A DNA stretch of 64,000 nt from Candidatus Obscuribacter sp. (GTDB lineage: Bacteria > Cyanobacteriota > Vampirovibrionia > Obscuribacterales > Obscuribacteraceae). Both the position numbers and the translations under genes were made by a program. Positions 46,214 to 56,243 of this stretch are shown piece after piece (the first letter of the stretch is position 1; every line of letters begins with the position of its first letter). Where the stretch lies: assembly GCA_021772135.1 (NCBI GenBank), contig JADYXQ010000074.1, forward strand, positions 1 to 64,000. Direction: 5' to 3'. The notes below the pieces were generated by a model. The model was not told the origin of the DNA. It saw only the letters and a program-made list of their open reading frames with translations, and made no database searches.

Positions 46214-47659
46214 ATGCCACAACCAGCCACTAATGCGGCCTGTCGACTAGCTACGAAATTACTTCTGGCTCTGGCAGTGTCGTTGAACTGCGCCAGTGCC
46301 CTTCAGGCACAACCGGCAAAAATAGAACCAGCCAAATTAGATTCGAAGGCGACAGTAAACCAGGCCCTTAAGGCTTACAAGGCCGGCCGCTACGCCGAAG
46401 CCGCGACCCTTCTGGCTAAAGATCTCAAAGCCCACCCCGAAGACGGCAAAACACATTACTATCTTGGCCTGGCTTTGAAGAAACAGGGCTATGACATGAA
46501 CGCTCTCAAACAGCTAGAAATGGCAGCGCGACTGGTTCCACCTGAGATGATCAGTTCTTTTGCCGAAGAAAAATTAGAGGGCTTAGACACAAGCAAATTG
46601 GTATTACCCGCCGCTCCAGCCAAACCAAAAGACTGGTTCAGTCAGATGACTTCTGGAGTAACAGAATTTTTAGGCCTGACTAAACCAGTCACGAACAGCA
46701 CCACTATTCCGGCAAGCACCACACCTAGTGCTTCGGCCTCGCCATTTGAAATGCCCGATTTCTTTGGTTCAATAAATGGCGCAATTCGCAACGGCAAAAA
46801 GATGATTAAAACGGCCGGCCATGGCAATGTCGAAAGCTCGGCCCGTTCCACTGGAGGGCCAGCTGAGATTATGCACATGGATGAAATGCTCGACCTGGTG
46901 GACAAAAGCAAATCAATAAATGTGCCTCAATGGGCCAGTCATGCAGAGGGCCTTACTGTTTATCATCAGGCACCAGAAGGCATCCAGGCCTGGGATTATT
47001 GGATAGCTCGCTTTAAAAGGTCTATTCAACACGTGTTGCTCAAACGCCTGAGCGCTGAAGCGACCGATCAGGTAAGAGGCGCGGCTGCGGTTATTTTCAG
47101 CGTCGATCGCAAAGGCAATTTAAAAGGCAGCATTTATGCCAGCACTGCCGATAGCATTCTCAATAAGTGTCTCATTGAGGCTATTCGCGATCTTAATCAC
47201 TCTCGCATTCTGGCTTTCCCAGCCAATTCAGATATAACCGGCTGGAATTTTCAGATGACCTGGAATTTCGGCAAATATCTTGCCTACATTCAAAATCACA
47301 GAGAGCAAGAAAAGCGCGCCCAGATAAACAAAGAAATTGTAGACATGCTTTTGAAAAATGAGCAACTCAAGGCGCGCATACTCAAAGCCACTCACGAGCG
47401 TGAATTGAACGCCAAAATGAAAAAGTTGGCTAAAGAAAAAGAGAAAGCAACAGCGGCCAGGTTACTGGAACAGCAGCGCCAGGTAAAAACTGAAGTGGCC
47501 GGTCATGTAATGACTAAACCGCAAGAAAAAGAATTGCGCGCAGTTACTCTTGAACTCAATGACATTACCGTTAAATCAGGCGATCCGCTACCAGATGGTG
47601 ATCCATTCGCTACAATTGACGACGACAAAATCTTGAGCTGGCCGGATCTAAATCGCTGA
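46214..47659 (+). CDS. TPR protein with TonB-C-like domain and coiled coil
   Basis: Signal peptide; TPRs; AAVIFSVDRKGNLKGSIYASTADSILNKCLIEAIRDLNHSRILAFPANSD. Confidence 0.75.
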   Translation: MPQPATNAACRLATKLLLALAVSLNCASALQAQPAKIEPAKLDSKATVNQALKAYKAGRYAEAATLLAKDLKAHPEDGKTHYYLGLALKKQGYDMNALKQLEMAARLVPPEMISSFAEEKLEGLDTSKLVLPAAPAKPKDWFSQMTSGVTEFLGLTKPVTNSTTIPASTTPSASASPFEMPDFFGSINGAIRNGKKMIKTAGHGNVESSARSTGGPAEIMHMDEMLDLVDKSKSINVPQWASHAEGLTVYHQAPEGIQAWDYWIARFKRSIQHVLLKRLSAEATDQVRGAAAVIFSVDRKGNLKGSIYASTADSILNKCLIEAIRDLNHSRILAFPANSDITGWNFQMTWNFGKYLAYIQNHREQEKRAQINKEIVDMLLKNEQLKARILKATHERELNAKMKKLAKEKEKATAARLLEQQRQVKTEVAGHVMTKPQEKELRAVTLELNDITVKSGDPLPDGDPFATIDDDKILSWPDLNR

Positions 47660-48351
47660 TGACAAAAACAATATTGAAATTTATTATGATTGTGTTTTGC
47701 CTGAGCGTACCGAATGTTGGGGCCCAACAAAAAGCTCCTGATACGAACTTGCCTCACAGTGGTGCCGCCGATCGCAGCGATGCTATTCCTTACTATAATC
47801 TGGCCAATAAATATTTAGAAAAGCAGCGCTTTGAAGACGCTGTCGACAACTATCACGAAGCGATTTCACGTTTTCCTTATGACCCAGATTTTTACGTTAA
47901 TCTGGGCTTCTGTTATCGCAAATTGGAAGACTTCGAAAGCGCCGAGCAAGCCTTCCGCAAAGCCCTGACATTGAACGATAAAGACTGGGTCACCTGGAGC
48001 AATCTGGCCAACGCTCTGCTCAAACAAAAGCGCTACAAAGAGACTGTGAGCACATTCGAGAAATGCCTTAAACTCAACCCCCCGGCGGCAGAAAAGGCAG
48101 CCATTAATCGCGATATTCTCGATATTAAAAAAGTTCTGTCCATGCAAAAGCAACCTGCCCCGGTGGCAGGTCCGGCCGCCATCTCCGCAGTCTCAGCTGC
48201 TTCAACGCCGGCTGTTGCTCGCAAAAAAGCTCCGCTGCAAGCTGCACCGGTGGCAAAGTACGCTGGGCCTAAAGCGCCGCCGACGGTTATTCAAGCCTCA
48301 GACTCAGAAGCTAAGAAAACAGATTCTGGATGGGATTATATCTACAAGTAA
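47659..48351 (+). CDS. TPR-repeat protein
   Basis: YNLANKYLEKQRFEDAVDNYHEAISRFPYDPDFYVNLGFCYRKLEDFESAEQAFRKALTLN. Confidence 0.88.
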   Translation: MTKTILKFIMIVFCLSVPNVGAQQKAPDTNLPHSGAADRSDAIPYYNLANKYLEKQRFEDAVDNYHEAISRFPYDPDFYVNLGFCYRKLEDFESAEQAFRKALTLNDKDWVTWSNLANALLKQKRYKETVSTFEKCLKLNPPAAEKAAINRDILDIKKVLSMQKQPAPVAGPAAISAVSAASTPAVARKKAPLQAAPVAKYAGPKAPPTVIQASDSEAKKTDSGWDYIYK

Positions 48352-48352
48352 A

Positions 48353-48781
48353 TCAGTCACCCAGCACACCGGCCTGATAAAGCCAGCGGCCATCGACTTT
48401 TAAAAAAGTGCTCTTCTCACAAAAGGTAGAGTCATGCTCACCCTGGCGCAGGTAGGCGCTAAAAGTGACATATGCCCAGGGATCACCGTCGATAAATTCA
48501 TTTATTTTGAGGCCATGAAAGCTTGTGCCTCGAGAGAAGTTGATCAAGTCTTGTTTCCATTCTACAAGATCGGGATTGTAAGCCGGATGCTCAGGATGAG
48601 TGGTGCTCATGATGTAGTCAGCCAGACCCATGGCATAAGCAGCATAGCGAGAGCGCATCAGCAAGAGCGCGGTATCTGGCAGAGCACCATCGTGGTAAGG
48701 TTTGCAGCATTTGTGATAGACGACCTGACTGCTGCACGGGCATGGTGCAAATTTGTCTTTTGAAACCACCAGGTTACCCAT
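48353..48781 (-). CDS. YchJ-family SEC-C motif protein
   Basis: CPCSSQVVYHKCCKPYHDGALPDTALLLMRSRYAAYAMGLADYIMSTTHPEH. Confidence 0.93.
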   Translation of the reverse strand: MGNLVVSKDKFAPCPCSSQVVYHKCCKPYHDGALPDTALLLMRSRYAAYAMGLADYIMSTTHPEHPAYNPDLVEWKQDLINFSRGTSFHGLKINEFIDGDPWAYVTFSAYLRQGEHDSTFCEKSTFLKVDGRWLYQAGVLGD

Positions 48782-49228
48782 TTATTTCAGCAGGTCAGTG
48801 ACAATCTGGCGCACTAGATTGCCGTCGGCCAGGCCTTTAAGTTGCGGCATCACCGCTTTCATTGCCGCACCTTGATTGCGACCTTCAGCAGGCAAAGCGT
48901 CGACAATGGCTTTAACCATGGCCTGAACTTCGGCTTCGGACTTTTGCTGAGGAAGATAGGCGGCAAGAATTTCTTTTTCGGCCACTTCTTTGCTGACAAG
49001 TTCCATGCGGTTCGCTTTAGTAAATTCGGAAATAGAATCATTGCGTTGCTTTACTAGTTTTTGCAAAACAGCTACTTCGGCTTCAGTGTCTAATTCGTCT
49101 TTTGACTCATTGCCGATTTTTTTGTACGAAAAAGCCGAGAGCGCTGATCGCAATGTATCGATGCGCTGCTGGTCACGCGCTTTCATGGCCAGCTTGAGGT
49201 CTTCTGAAATCTTTTCTTTGAGGCTCAT
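48782..49228 (-). CDS. GatB/YqeY domain protein
   Basis: EDLKLAMKARDQQRIDTLRSALSAFSYKKI...VLQKLVKQRNDSISEFTKANR...EILAAYLPQQ. Confidence 0.96.
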   Translation of the reverse strand: MSLKEKISEDLKLAMKARDQQRIDTLRSALSAFSYKKIGNESKDELDTEAEVAVLQKLVKQRNDSISEFTKANRMELVSKEVAEKEILAAYLPQQKSEAEVQAMVKAIVDALPAEGRNQGAAMKAVMPQLKGLADGNLVRQIVTDLLK

Positions 49229-49236
49229 AACTTAGT

Positions 49237-50046
49237 TTATTTCAAACCACGCATCAGTGGGGCAGTATTTTTGAGAATATCGTCTTCAGTCCAACTCGAA
49301 GCAGGAGCAGCAGGAGCAATTTTAGCAACCGGGGCAATTACTTTCACTGGTGCTGGAGCGACTACAGGCACAGCGGCCGTGGGTGTTTCCAGAACTGGAA
49401 CGATTTTAGGTTCGGCACCAAGTATGTGGCCAATGATGCGTCCACTGCCATCTACCATTTCGCCCGCACCATTGACGGTGACATTGAGTTTTTGTCCAGC
49501 AAAGTCAGGTGGTGCGCCAAAATCGGAAGTGATTACCGAGACGCGGCCAACCAACTTTCCGTTGCTATCAATAATATTGCCGTGGCGGTCAACGCCGATA
49601 TCAATGCTCGAACCAATTAAGCTGACCGGAGCAGCAGGAGCAGGAATGGCAGCGGCAATTCGCGCCGGTTTAGCCGGAGAGGCTACAGGTCTGGCAGTTG
49701 CCACTGGAGCCACAGGGGCGACAGGAGCAGCAGCTGTTGAAGTGGCTGCGGGAGCACCGGCAACAGGTTGGTGATAGGCAGGATCTTCACTAAGGCCCGC
49801 TGCTTTTTCAGCAGCTTCGACAACGGCTCCGGCACCGCGGGCGGTTCCTTGAACAACAGCACCGGCAGCATGGGCCGTGCCGCGTACAACAACCCCAGCG
49901 CCATGAGCAGTGTTACGCACGGCATTGGTGGTGCCATCCACGACTTCTTTGAGCATAGTGGAAATTGAATTTTCAGCTTGAGCGGCAGTTTGACTGACCA
50001 TTAAAAGTAAGGCCAGATTAGGCAGCAGCGATTGTTTTAGATTCAT
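49237..50046 (-). CDS. Secreted Ala/Pro-rich protein with internal repeats
   Basis: Signal peptide; AHGAGVVVRGTAHAAGAVVQGTARGAGAVVEAA and GNIIDSNGKLVGRV / GEMVDGSGRIIGHI repeats. Confidence 0.65.
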   Translation of the reverse strand: MNLKQSLLPNLALLLMVSQTAAQAENSISTMLKEVVDGTTNAVRNTAHGAGVVVRGTAHAAGAVVQGTARGAGAVVEAAEKAAGLSEDPAYHQPVAGAPAATSTAAAPVAPVAPVATARPVASPAKPARIAAAIPAPAAPVSLIGSSIDIGVDRHGNIIDSNGKLVGRVSVITSDFGAPPDFAGQKLNVTVNGAGEMVDGSGRIIGHILGAEPKIVPVLETPTAAVPVVAPAPVKVIAPVAKIAPAAPASSWTEDDILKNTAPLMRGLK

Positions 50047-50377
50047 CAGATAGGTCGCCATGTGGTAACGGCCATATCTTATCGCACCATCTAGCGTCAC
50101 TTGACTAGATCTAATTCATCTTCTTATTTTGTTAGCGCAGAGCGGCTTTTCAGCCCAAGGCACCTCTTGACTTTAGGCGGGTTTCGTTGTAAGTTGGGCC
50201 TAACCTGGGCTTTTCCAGGGGTTGGAAACACTTACCAGTAACTACATAGCCGGCCGCACAGTACCACGCTGTGCTGTTTGCGCACGCATCGTGCCGCGAT
50301 TATTCCGCTCGGGAATAAACAGCTTCGCTTGAATCTGTTTTCTTGTGTCGTAGTCATATGGTGCCATGCAAGGCATT

Positions 50378-50396
50378 TTGCTGCAAATTGCAGCAA
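50378..50396. promoter_or_regulatory. 19-nt palindrome upstream of 50424 ORF
   Basis: TTGCTGCAA-A-TTGCAGCAA, perfect 9-bp arms, 28 nt upstream of the ATG. Confidence 0.6.
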
Positions 50397-50423
50397 GGCC
50401 GGCACATTTCGAGGAGTTGAAAA

Positions 50424-53145
50424 ATGTTAGACCTGAAAGAACGAGAAAATGTAACGGATGCTTCAGACTCTGCCCGGCAGGGCGAGCCTGAAGTGACAAA
50501 TGAAGGTTTGAAAATTGCTGTGATAGCCGCAGCAATCTGTGCCGCAGCTTACTATCTAACCTCTCATACGAATCCGGCAGCGCTGGGCCTTTGTTGCCTG
50601 TCACTGTTTTTATTGCTAGCACTTCTACGTCATAAAATCATTCAGGGGGAATGCTTGGTATTAGCACCACTGGTAGTGACGGCCAAATTTGGTATCGCAG
50701 TGGCTGCTGTACTCGTGCCTGCTTGTGTGACCGGCTGCTTTGTCAGTCAGAATAGCTATAACCAGACTCCGTCAGTTGAATATACCGCCGCTCTAGTATC
50801 GCTAATTCCACTTACCAATCTTGCCTTGATTCTCAACTACCGGCACAAGTTTTTAAGCAATTTAAGCGCCCAGTGCTTATCAGTAGCAACGAGCATATCG
50901 GCTCTGTGTGCAGCAATTTGTATCGCCGGCACTTCTGTTGTAAGCAAAGCAATCTGCGAAGGTCAGATGTTTTTGATACGTGCTTACATCATTGCCTCGC
51001 TTGCCGCACTGATGTTTTATAAGCAAAACTGGCGCCAACAAAGCGTTTACAACGAAAGAACCAATGCCTTTTACACTCTTTGTGCTGCTCTATTATCGAT
51101 GCTTTGCTTTGCACCAGAAGCACGAGAAATTTCTATTGTGGCAGCGATGGGTGCCGTGGCGGACAGCCAGAATTCGATCGTCAACAATATTCCCGGTACC
51201 ACTGCAATGAACTAGTTAGACTCGATCAATGCAAGCGACGACATTCTCAATCAAATAGAAAACAGACCGATTTCATTCTTCCTTCAAGCAGCGCCGCGAG
51301 TTTTCACAACAGCAGAGAGCAAAAGAATTTATCTGGCGTTATTCAGAAAAGGCGGTGCGGTGCAGAAAGACATGACTTTGCTCTTTCACCCGACCACGCA
51401 TACCACCGGTTATGGAGATGCCCAGATAATTGCTATGCAGCAGTCAAAAATCACCGCCGTAGCAGACAGCCGCACCTTAACATCAGCCATCTACTGGACC
51501 ATGAATTTGTCAAATCCGAGCAATACCATTCAAGAAGCACTAGCTACTATTCAGTTGCCACCGGGTGCTTGCGTTACGCGGGCCACGCTCTGGGTTAACG
51601 GCAAGGCCGAAGAAGCTAGCTTTAACGGTAGAGAGCTGGTACAAAAAGCTTACCCACTTACTGCGGCCGCACGAAGAGATCCGCTTCTAATCACAAGCAC
51701 AAAGCCCGGCCAAATAGATCTAAAAGCAGCCCCAGTACTAGCTTACGGCAGCCTCCAATTGAGCATCGGTATCACGGCTCCAATGAATGTAGAAGACCCA
51801 CTCAACTGCACGGTCACTCTGCCATACATCATTTCATCAAATATGAAAGGCGCTGATACCGAATATCATATTAATAGTGAGCAAAGGCTGAAGACAAACT
51901 CGAGCCAGTCACTCGGCCCAGCAAGCTTTCATTACAGAAAGAATCAAAGCTGAAAAGGCGCACCCTATTACAAAAACAATGGTGCTGATTGATAACTCGC
52001 GCACCATCGCCGGTGAGAAAGCAGCTGTTAAAAAAGCTCTTCAGCAATTGCCTGCCAATGTTCAAGTGGGTCTGATTGGAGTAAATGACACTGCAGACGA
52101 AATCGAGAGCGAATTTACCGTCATGGCAGAGAAAAAGCGTGCCCTGGCAAAATTTGATGCACTCACTTACGCCGGTGGTCCCGACAATAGCTTTGCACTA
52201 ACTCAAGCGCTGGCAAAAGCCTGCGACGATCAGGGCCTGGCCATCTTCTGGATTCACGGACAACAAATCAATGAACGCGATGACATAGCCAATGCAAGAG
52301 CACTCTCGAACACATTTAAACCAGCCACCCAACTGGTGGACTGGAATATTGATACTTCAGCCGACCTATTGATGGATGATGTTTTGATACCGGCTTATCC
52401 TGTATTGTCTCAACGTTCAACTTTGCCCGGTATCGAAAAACAAGGTGCATTCTGGCAAAACCTCACTGTGCCAAAAACAGCCTATAGCCTTGCTTTCGAC
52501 AAAGTGATCGACACCACATTGCCGATATCATATGACGAAGCACAAGTGGCACGGGTTTCTACTCTGTGGGCCCAACAAGAAGCGCTGGCTCTGTTAGGCC
52601 AGGGCCGTACAAATGAAAGCGCGCAGCTTGGCACCATCTATCGACTGGTGACACCGGTTACCGGCGCCACGGTACTTGCCACCGAAAGCGATTATCTAGA
52701 TTATGGGCTTGACCGCAATGCCTATAAAATAGTCGACGCCTCGGTTAAGAGCGACGCATCCAGTGGTGACAAGTTCGTGCCCGCCAATATAGCTGACTAC
52801 AAGAGTCAGAATTGGCCAGTGATGCAAGGTGCCACCAACGGCACAATAGGGCCTCAAGGAAGCAATGCCATTGTACTCTCAGGAGTTAATACCTCGGGAA
52901 CAGTACGCCTCAATCAATTTGCCAATCTTGAAGCGCTGGCTAATATTATGGTCGCAGTAGTCTGCTTCTTTGCTGGAGCAGGTGCAATATTGCAGGTGCT
53001 GTGGGCATTGCTAAAAAGCGAGGCCGGTGAGAGGACGGCTGCGCGCATTTACACGGCCACCGTACTGGCTCTCATAGCCATTTCACTTCCAGGCATAATC
53101 AATCAATGTTTCTGTCTGGCTAAAGCATGGGGGTTGTTCAGTTAA
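50424..53145 (+). pseudogene. Interrupted integral-membrane / VIT / vWA-domain protein gene
   Basis: ORFs 50424-51215 and 51360-51953 share one frame separated by TAG 51213-51215 with coding sequence continuing (LDSINASDDILNQIENRPISFFLQAAPRVFTTAESKRIYLALFRKGGAVQKD); ORF 51979-53145 continues in the next frame (FITERIKAEKAHPITKTMVLIDNSRTIAGEK). Confidence 0.75.
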
Positions 53146-53166
53146 TCTTTTCATGTCTGAGATCGA

Positions 53167-53208
53167 TTAGCTGGAAGATTTACGCCCGGACGCAAATCTT
53201 CCAGCTAA
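53167..53208. terminator. Strong hairpin between convergent genes (no clear T-tract)
   Basis: TTAGCTGGAAGATTT (53167-53181) / AAATCTTCCAGCTAA (53194-53208), perfect 15-bp arms. Confidence 0.6.
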
Positions 53209-53242
53209 CAGACCAAGTAAAGCGCCACTTAAGTAGACAAGG

Positions 53243-53773
53243 CTAACCACCGCTCTTGAGAGCATTTTCAACCTCGATCACTTCCCTGCCAGCGGCCGCA
53301 GTAATAGGGCTTCGATCGCCAAATAACACTCGATAGGCGTTATAAACTCGCCTCAACATCACATCCGTTTGCGTGTACAGCGCTCGTACTTGTGGATCAT
53401 CCATCTTGCCTTTTGGATCATCGTCATCATCGTCCTGTTTCACAAGTGTCTGACCGCCTGCAGTTCTTTGATCATGCTTGAGCTGCCGCAATTTATGTCT
53501 CAGGCAAGAGTTAAATAGGGTCGGTAACAAGGTCAAGAGATATTGATCTTTACCGGCGGTCGGCACACTCTGTTTCTTTATGACCTTCTCTTCCAGCATG
53601 GTTACGGCACCAAATGCGTAGCGCTCGCCATTGGTATATTTTTTGTCTTTGATCATTTGGTGCCCGGCTTCAATATATTCGCTATAAGAGTGACCGGCTG
53701 CGGCCAGAAGCGGTGTAGACAAATTGAGCAGCGCCATAATCGCCAGGCAAACACTAATTGATCTGAGATTCAT
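53243..53773 (-). CDS. Secreted hypothetical protein
   Basis: Signal peptide MALLNLSTPLLAAAGHSYSEY; 176 aa; acidic DDDDDD tract. Confidence 0.65.
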   Translation of the reverse strand: MNLRSISVCLAIMALLNLSTPLLAAAGHSYSEYIEAGHQMIKDKKYTNGERYAFGAVTMLEEKVIKKQSVPTAGKDQYLLTLLPTLFNSCLRHKLRQLKHDQRTAGGQTLVKQDDDDDDPKGKMDDPQVRALYTQTDVMLRRVYNAYRVLFGDRSPITAAAGREVIEVENALKSGG

Positions 53774-53968
53774 TTATAAGCTCCACTTTTAGATTTTAAA
53801 TTCAGAGTTAGGGTTCCATTTTGGTCGTACTTTATTCTGCAAAACCCGCAGCCCGGTCATAATTAAAAGCGGCCAGCAAACTGATCACTGGCAAGAATTT
53901 TTATATGATCTAATATTTTTTCCGCGCTGACAGCAGCCTGAGTCTGTTCCATTGCTGCCTTCAGCTCG

Positions 53969-54550
53969 CTAGTTGTAATCTATCGGTATGCCATGTTTTT
54001 TGGCGTATTCATGAGCGCTTATGTGCAATGCTTGTTCCGCCTGACGAATCCCAACCCCTTTATCGGCTTTCAATTCTTCAGGGGTCATAGGCGGTAAACC
54101 GCCATCGCGACGGTCTCGGGCTATCAAGGCATTATAGATTTTTCTCTCGTCTTTCATGTCAGCGGGCGTCAAGCGTAGACTGGACAGGCCCTCAGTTTTC
54201 TCTTTTGCGGTCAGGCTGCCGAATAATTCTACCGACTCATGGGCCATAGCCTGATAAACCTTGCTGGAGCTGGCATCTTTATCAAGACCATATTGATTAC
54301 GCAAGTCTCTAGCACCCTTTACTACAACCGGATCTTTGCTCTTATCGTCTTGAGCAACATTATCGGGCTTGGCTTCCTGCTTAGGTACCGCCTCAGCTTC
54401 GCGCTTAGTTTCAGGCTGACGATTCAACATCCAGCCTTCGCTTTGCAGCGGACTGGGCCCGGCTGCAGTAGTGTCTCCACTTTGTTTTTCAAGCTGCTTG
54501 CCTTGCTTCTCAAGTGTCATAAGGTCACCATGGTTACGCGTCTTTGCCAA
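53969..54550 (-). CDS. Hypothetical protein, disordered N-terminus
   Basis: 193 aa ORF; Lys/Glu/Pro-rich N-terminus, helical C-terminus. Confidence 0.6.
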   Translation of the reverse strand: MAKTRNHGDLMTLEKQGKQLEKQSGDTTAAGPSPLQSEGWMLNRQPETKREAEAVPKQEAKPDNVAQDDKSKDPVVVKGARDLRNQYGLDKDASSSKVYQAMAHESVELFGSLTAKEKTEGLSSLRLTPADMKDERKIYNALIARDRRDGGLPPMTPEELKADKGVGIRQAEQALHISAHEYAKKHGIPIDYN

Positions 54551-54579
54551 TTTACCCGTTTGGCGGCCCTTTTAAGCGC

Positions 54580-55692
54580 TTATGTTGCTATACGCCGCCA
54601 GGCCGGGCCTGAGCCCTTGCCACCTTGCAAAATTCTACCAATAGCAGCCTCTACCTCCAGTTTGACCTCATAAGCGCTGTCGTCTTTTGCGGCTTCTAGA
54701 GCTTGCAAACACTGATCGTCGCCCAGATCGTTTAAAAAGCGCGCCGCACGCCAGCGCACCAGCTTATTCGGGTCGCTCAACGCCTGGCACATGGCAGACT
54801 GCGCAGTTGCTTCGCCAATATCTGAGAGCGCGTCGCCGGCGGTTCGTCTGACGGCAATGGACGGGTCATGTAGCAGGACAACCGACAAACTCTCAACCGC
54901 CTCGGCACTGCCTGTGGTGCCGAGGGCGGCGGCGACCAGTCTTCGCACCTGTGCATTTTCGTCACTAAGTGCCGATTTAAGCAGAGCTATTTCTTCGCCA
55001 GATTGCAGCTGACTCGACTCTTGTACAGCCCTAAGGCGCTCTTGCCAGCTGCTGTGATTTAAAAGGTGAGCAATTGCATCAAACGATGGCTTATCAATTT
55101 GTTCGCGACCGAGAGCTTTATTAACGGCGCGATCAAGTTCTGACTGAGTGAAGATGCCTTGCAATTCTTCGCTGACCTCGGTGGCTAGCTCTGCGCGCTT
55201 GCCGTAGCGTACACCGTGATCGGCCCAGTAACGCTCTTTCAAAAAATCAGCACCACTCTCTGCCTGCACAAGCTGTGCGGCGGTGTTAAACCGCTCTCCC
55301 AGGCTAAATCGGCTCTCACCCTCGCCGTCGACTACTTTTACTTGCAACGGTATGCCGCAAAAAGTCTGCACCAGCACCTGACTTTGATCTTGAAAATCTG
55401 CCTGGCCCGCTCCTGCTGCTATTAAGGCGGCCCCTGCTGCATCATCATTAACGGCTTTAGTGGCACTGTCTAGAATAGGCGGCCAATTACTGCGCGGATC
55501 TTTATTGAGAGTAATAAAATCACTACAGAGAAAAACGCTGAGAAGGCCATCGATTGCAAGTAGTCGTTCAACAAAAGCGGGTGCACCGGCAACATTGGCG
55601 CTGTTTACTGTAGTGGTGGCACCGACTTTTTGATCAAGATTGAGCTTGATAGAATGAGGATTAGGCGTAGTTTCGACAGAAAGAATCTTCAT
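54580..55692 (-). CDS. Nfu N-terminal-like plus HEAT repeat protein (CvfC/YpgR-like)
   Basis: MKILSVETTPNPHSIKLNLDQ...GLLSVFLCSDFITLNKDPRSNWPPI; HEAT repeats in C-terminus. Confidence 0.85.
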   Translation of the reverse strand: MKILSVETTPNPHSIKLNLDQKVGATTTVNSANVAGAPAFVERLLAIDGLLSVFLCSDFITLNKDPRSNWPPILDSATKAVNDDAAGAALIAAGAGQADFQDQSQVLVQTFCGIPLQVKVVDGEGESRFSLGERFNTAAQLVQAESGADFLKERYWADHGVRYGKRAELATEVSEELQGIFTQSELDRAVNKALGREQIDKPSFDAIAHLLNHSSWQERLRAVQESSQLQSGEEIALLKSALSDENAQVRRLVAAALGTTGSAEAVESLSVVLLHDPSIAVRRTAGDALSDIGEATAQSAMCQALSDPNKLVRWRAARFLNDLGDDQCLQALEAAKDDSAYEVKLEVEAAIGRILQGGKGSGPAWRRIAT

Positions 55693-55695
55693 AAC

Positions 55696-56187
55696 CTAGA
55701 GATCTGATTTATCGGCAGCATCGCTTTTAACATCGCTTCTAGCATCAGTCGGAGTTCCGCCAGCTGCAGCAGTTTGATAGCCTGGTTTATTCATCTCGAT
55801 GCAGGCTTTAACCGCCCCGACCATAGAAAAAATCGCCCAGACGTGGATGGCCACGGCAAACCAATCTTGGGTAAAACCGTAAATGGCTGCGTCAGCCGAG
55901 TACAGCAAAATACCTACAACTAAAGCAGCGATGCTGCGCCGCACAGCCATATACCAGAGCAGCAAAAAGGCTCCCGAACAACCCAAGGTTGCAGCGGCAA
56001 TCATGGCAACAGAATTAAAAGTGTAGGCAGTGTTAGCCGGGTGCACCAGAGCCGACACGATATCGGGCACAGACAGCCCCAGGACTAAACGCCAATTGGT
56101 GGCCGCCATACAAGCATTGACCACGGTACAACCAGCGATCCAGAGCAACCAGCTGCATCCCCGACCTAATTGACTTTCAGCGTCCAT
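55696..56187 (-). CDS. Integral membrane hypothetical protein
   Basis: Multiple TM segments, start MDAESQLG. Confidence 0.65.
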   Translation of the reverse strand: MDAESQLGRGCSWLLWIAGCTVVNACMAATNWRLVLGLSVPDIVSALVHPANTAYTFNSVAMIAAATLGCSGAFLLLWYMAVRRSIAALVVGILLYSADAAIYGFTQDWFAVAIHVWAIFSMVGAVKACIEMNKPGYQTAAAGGTPTDARSDVKSDAADKSDL

Positions 56188-56243
56188 AAAAACCTCACAT
56201 AGCATATTACCGGCCGACCTAAGTTTACCATCGAGTCTAGCTC

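Noticed and set aside
51080-51598. 172 aa plus-strand ORF spanning the TAG of the interrupted gene
   Set aside because: Composition (Cys, His, Arg, Ser-rich) looks like an off-frame reading; the in-frame continuation across the TAG is more protein-like.
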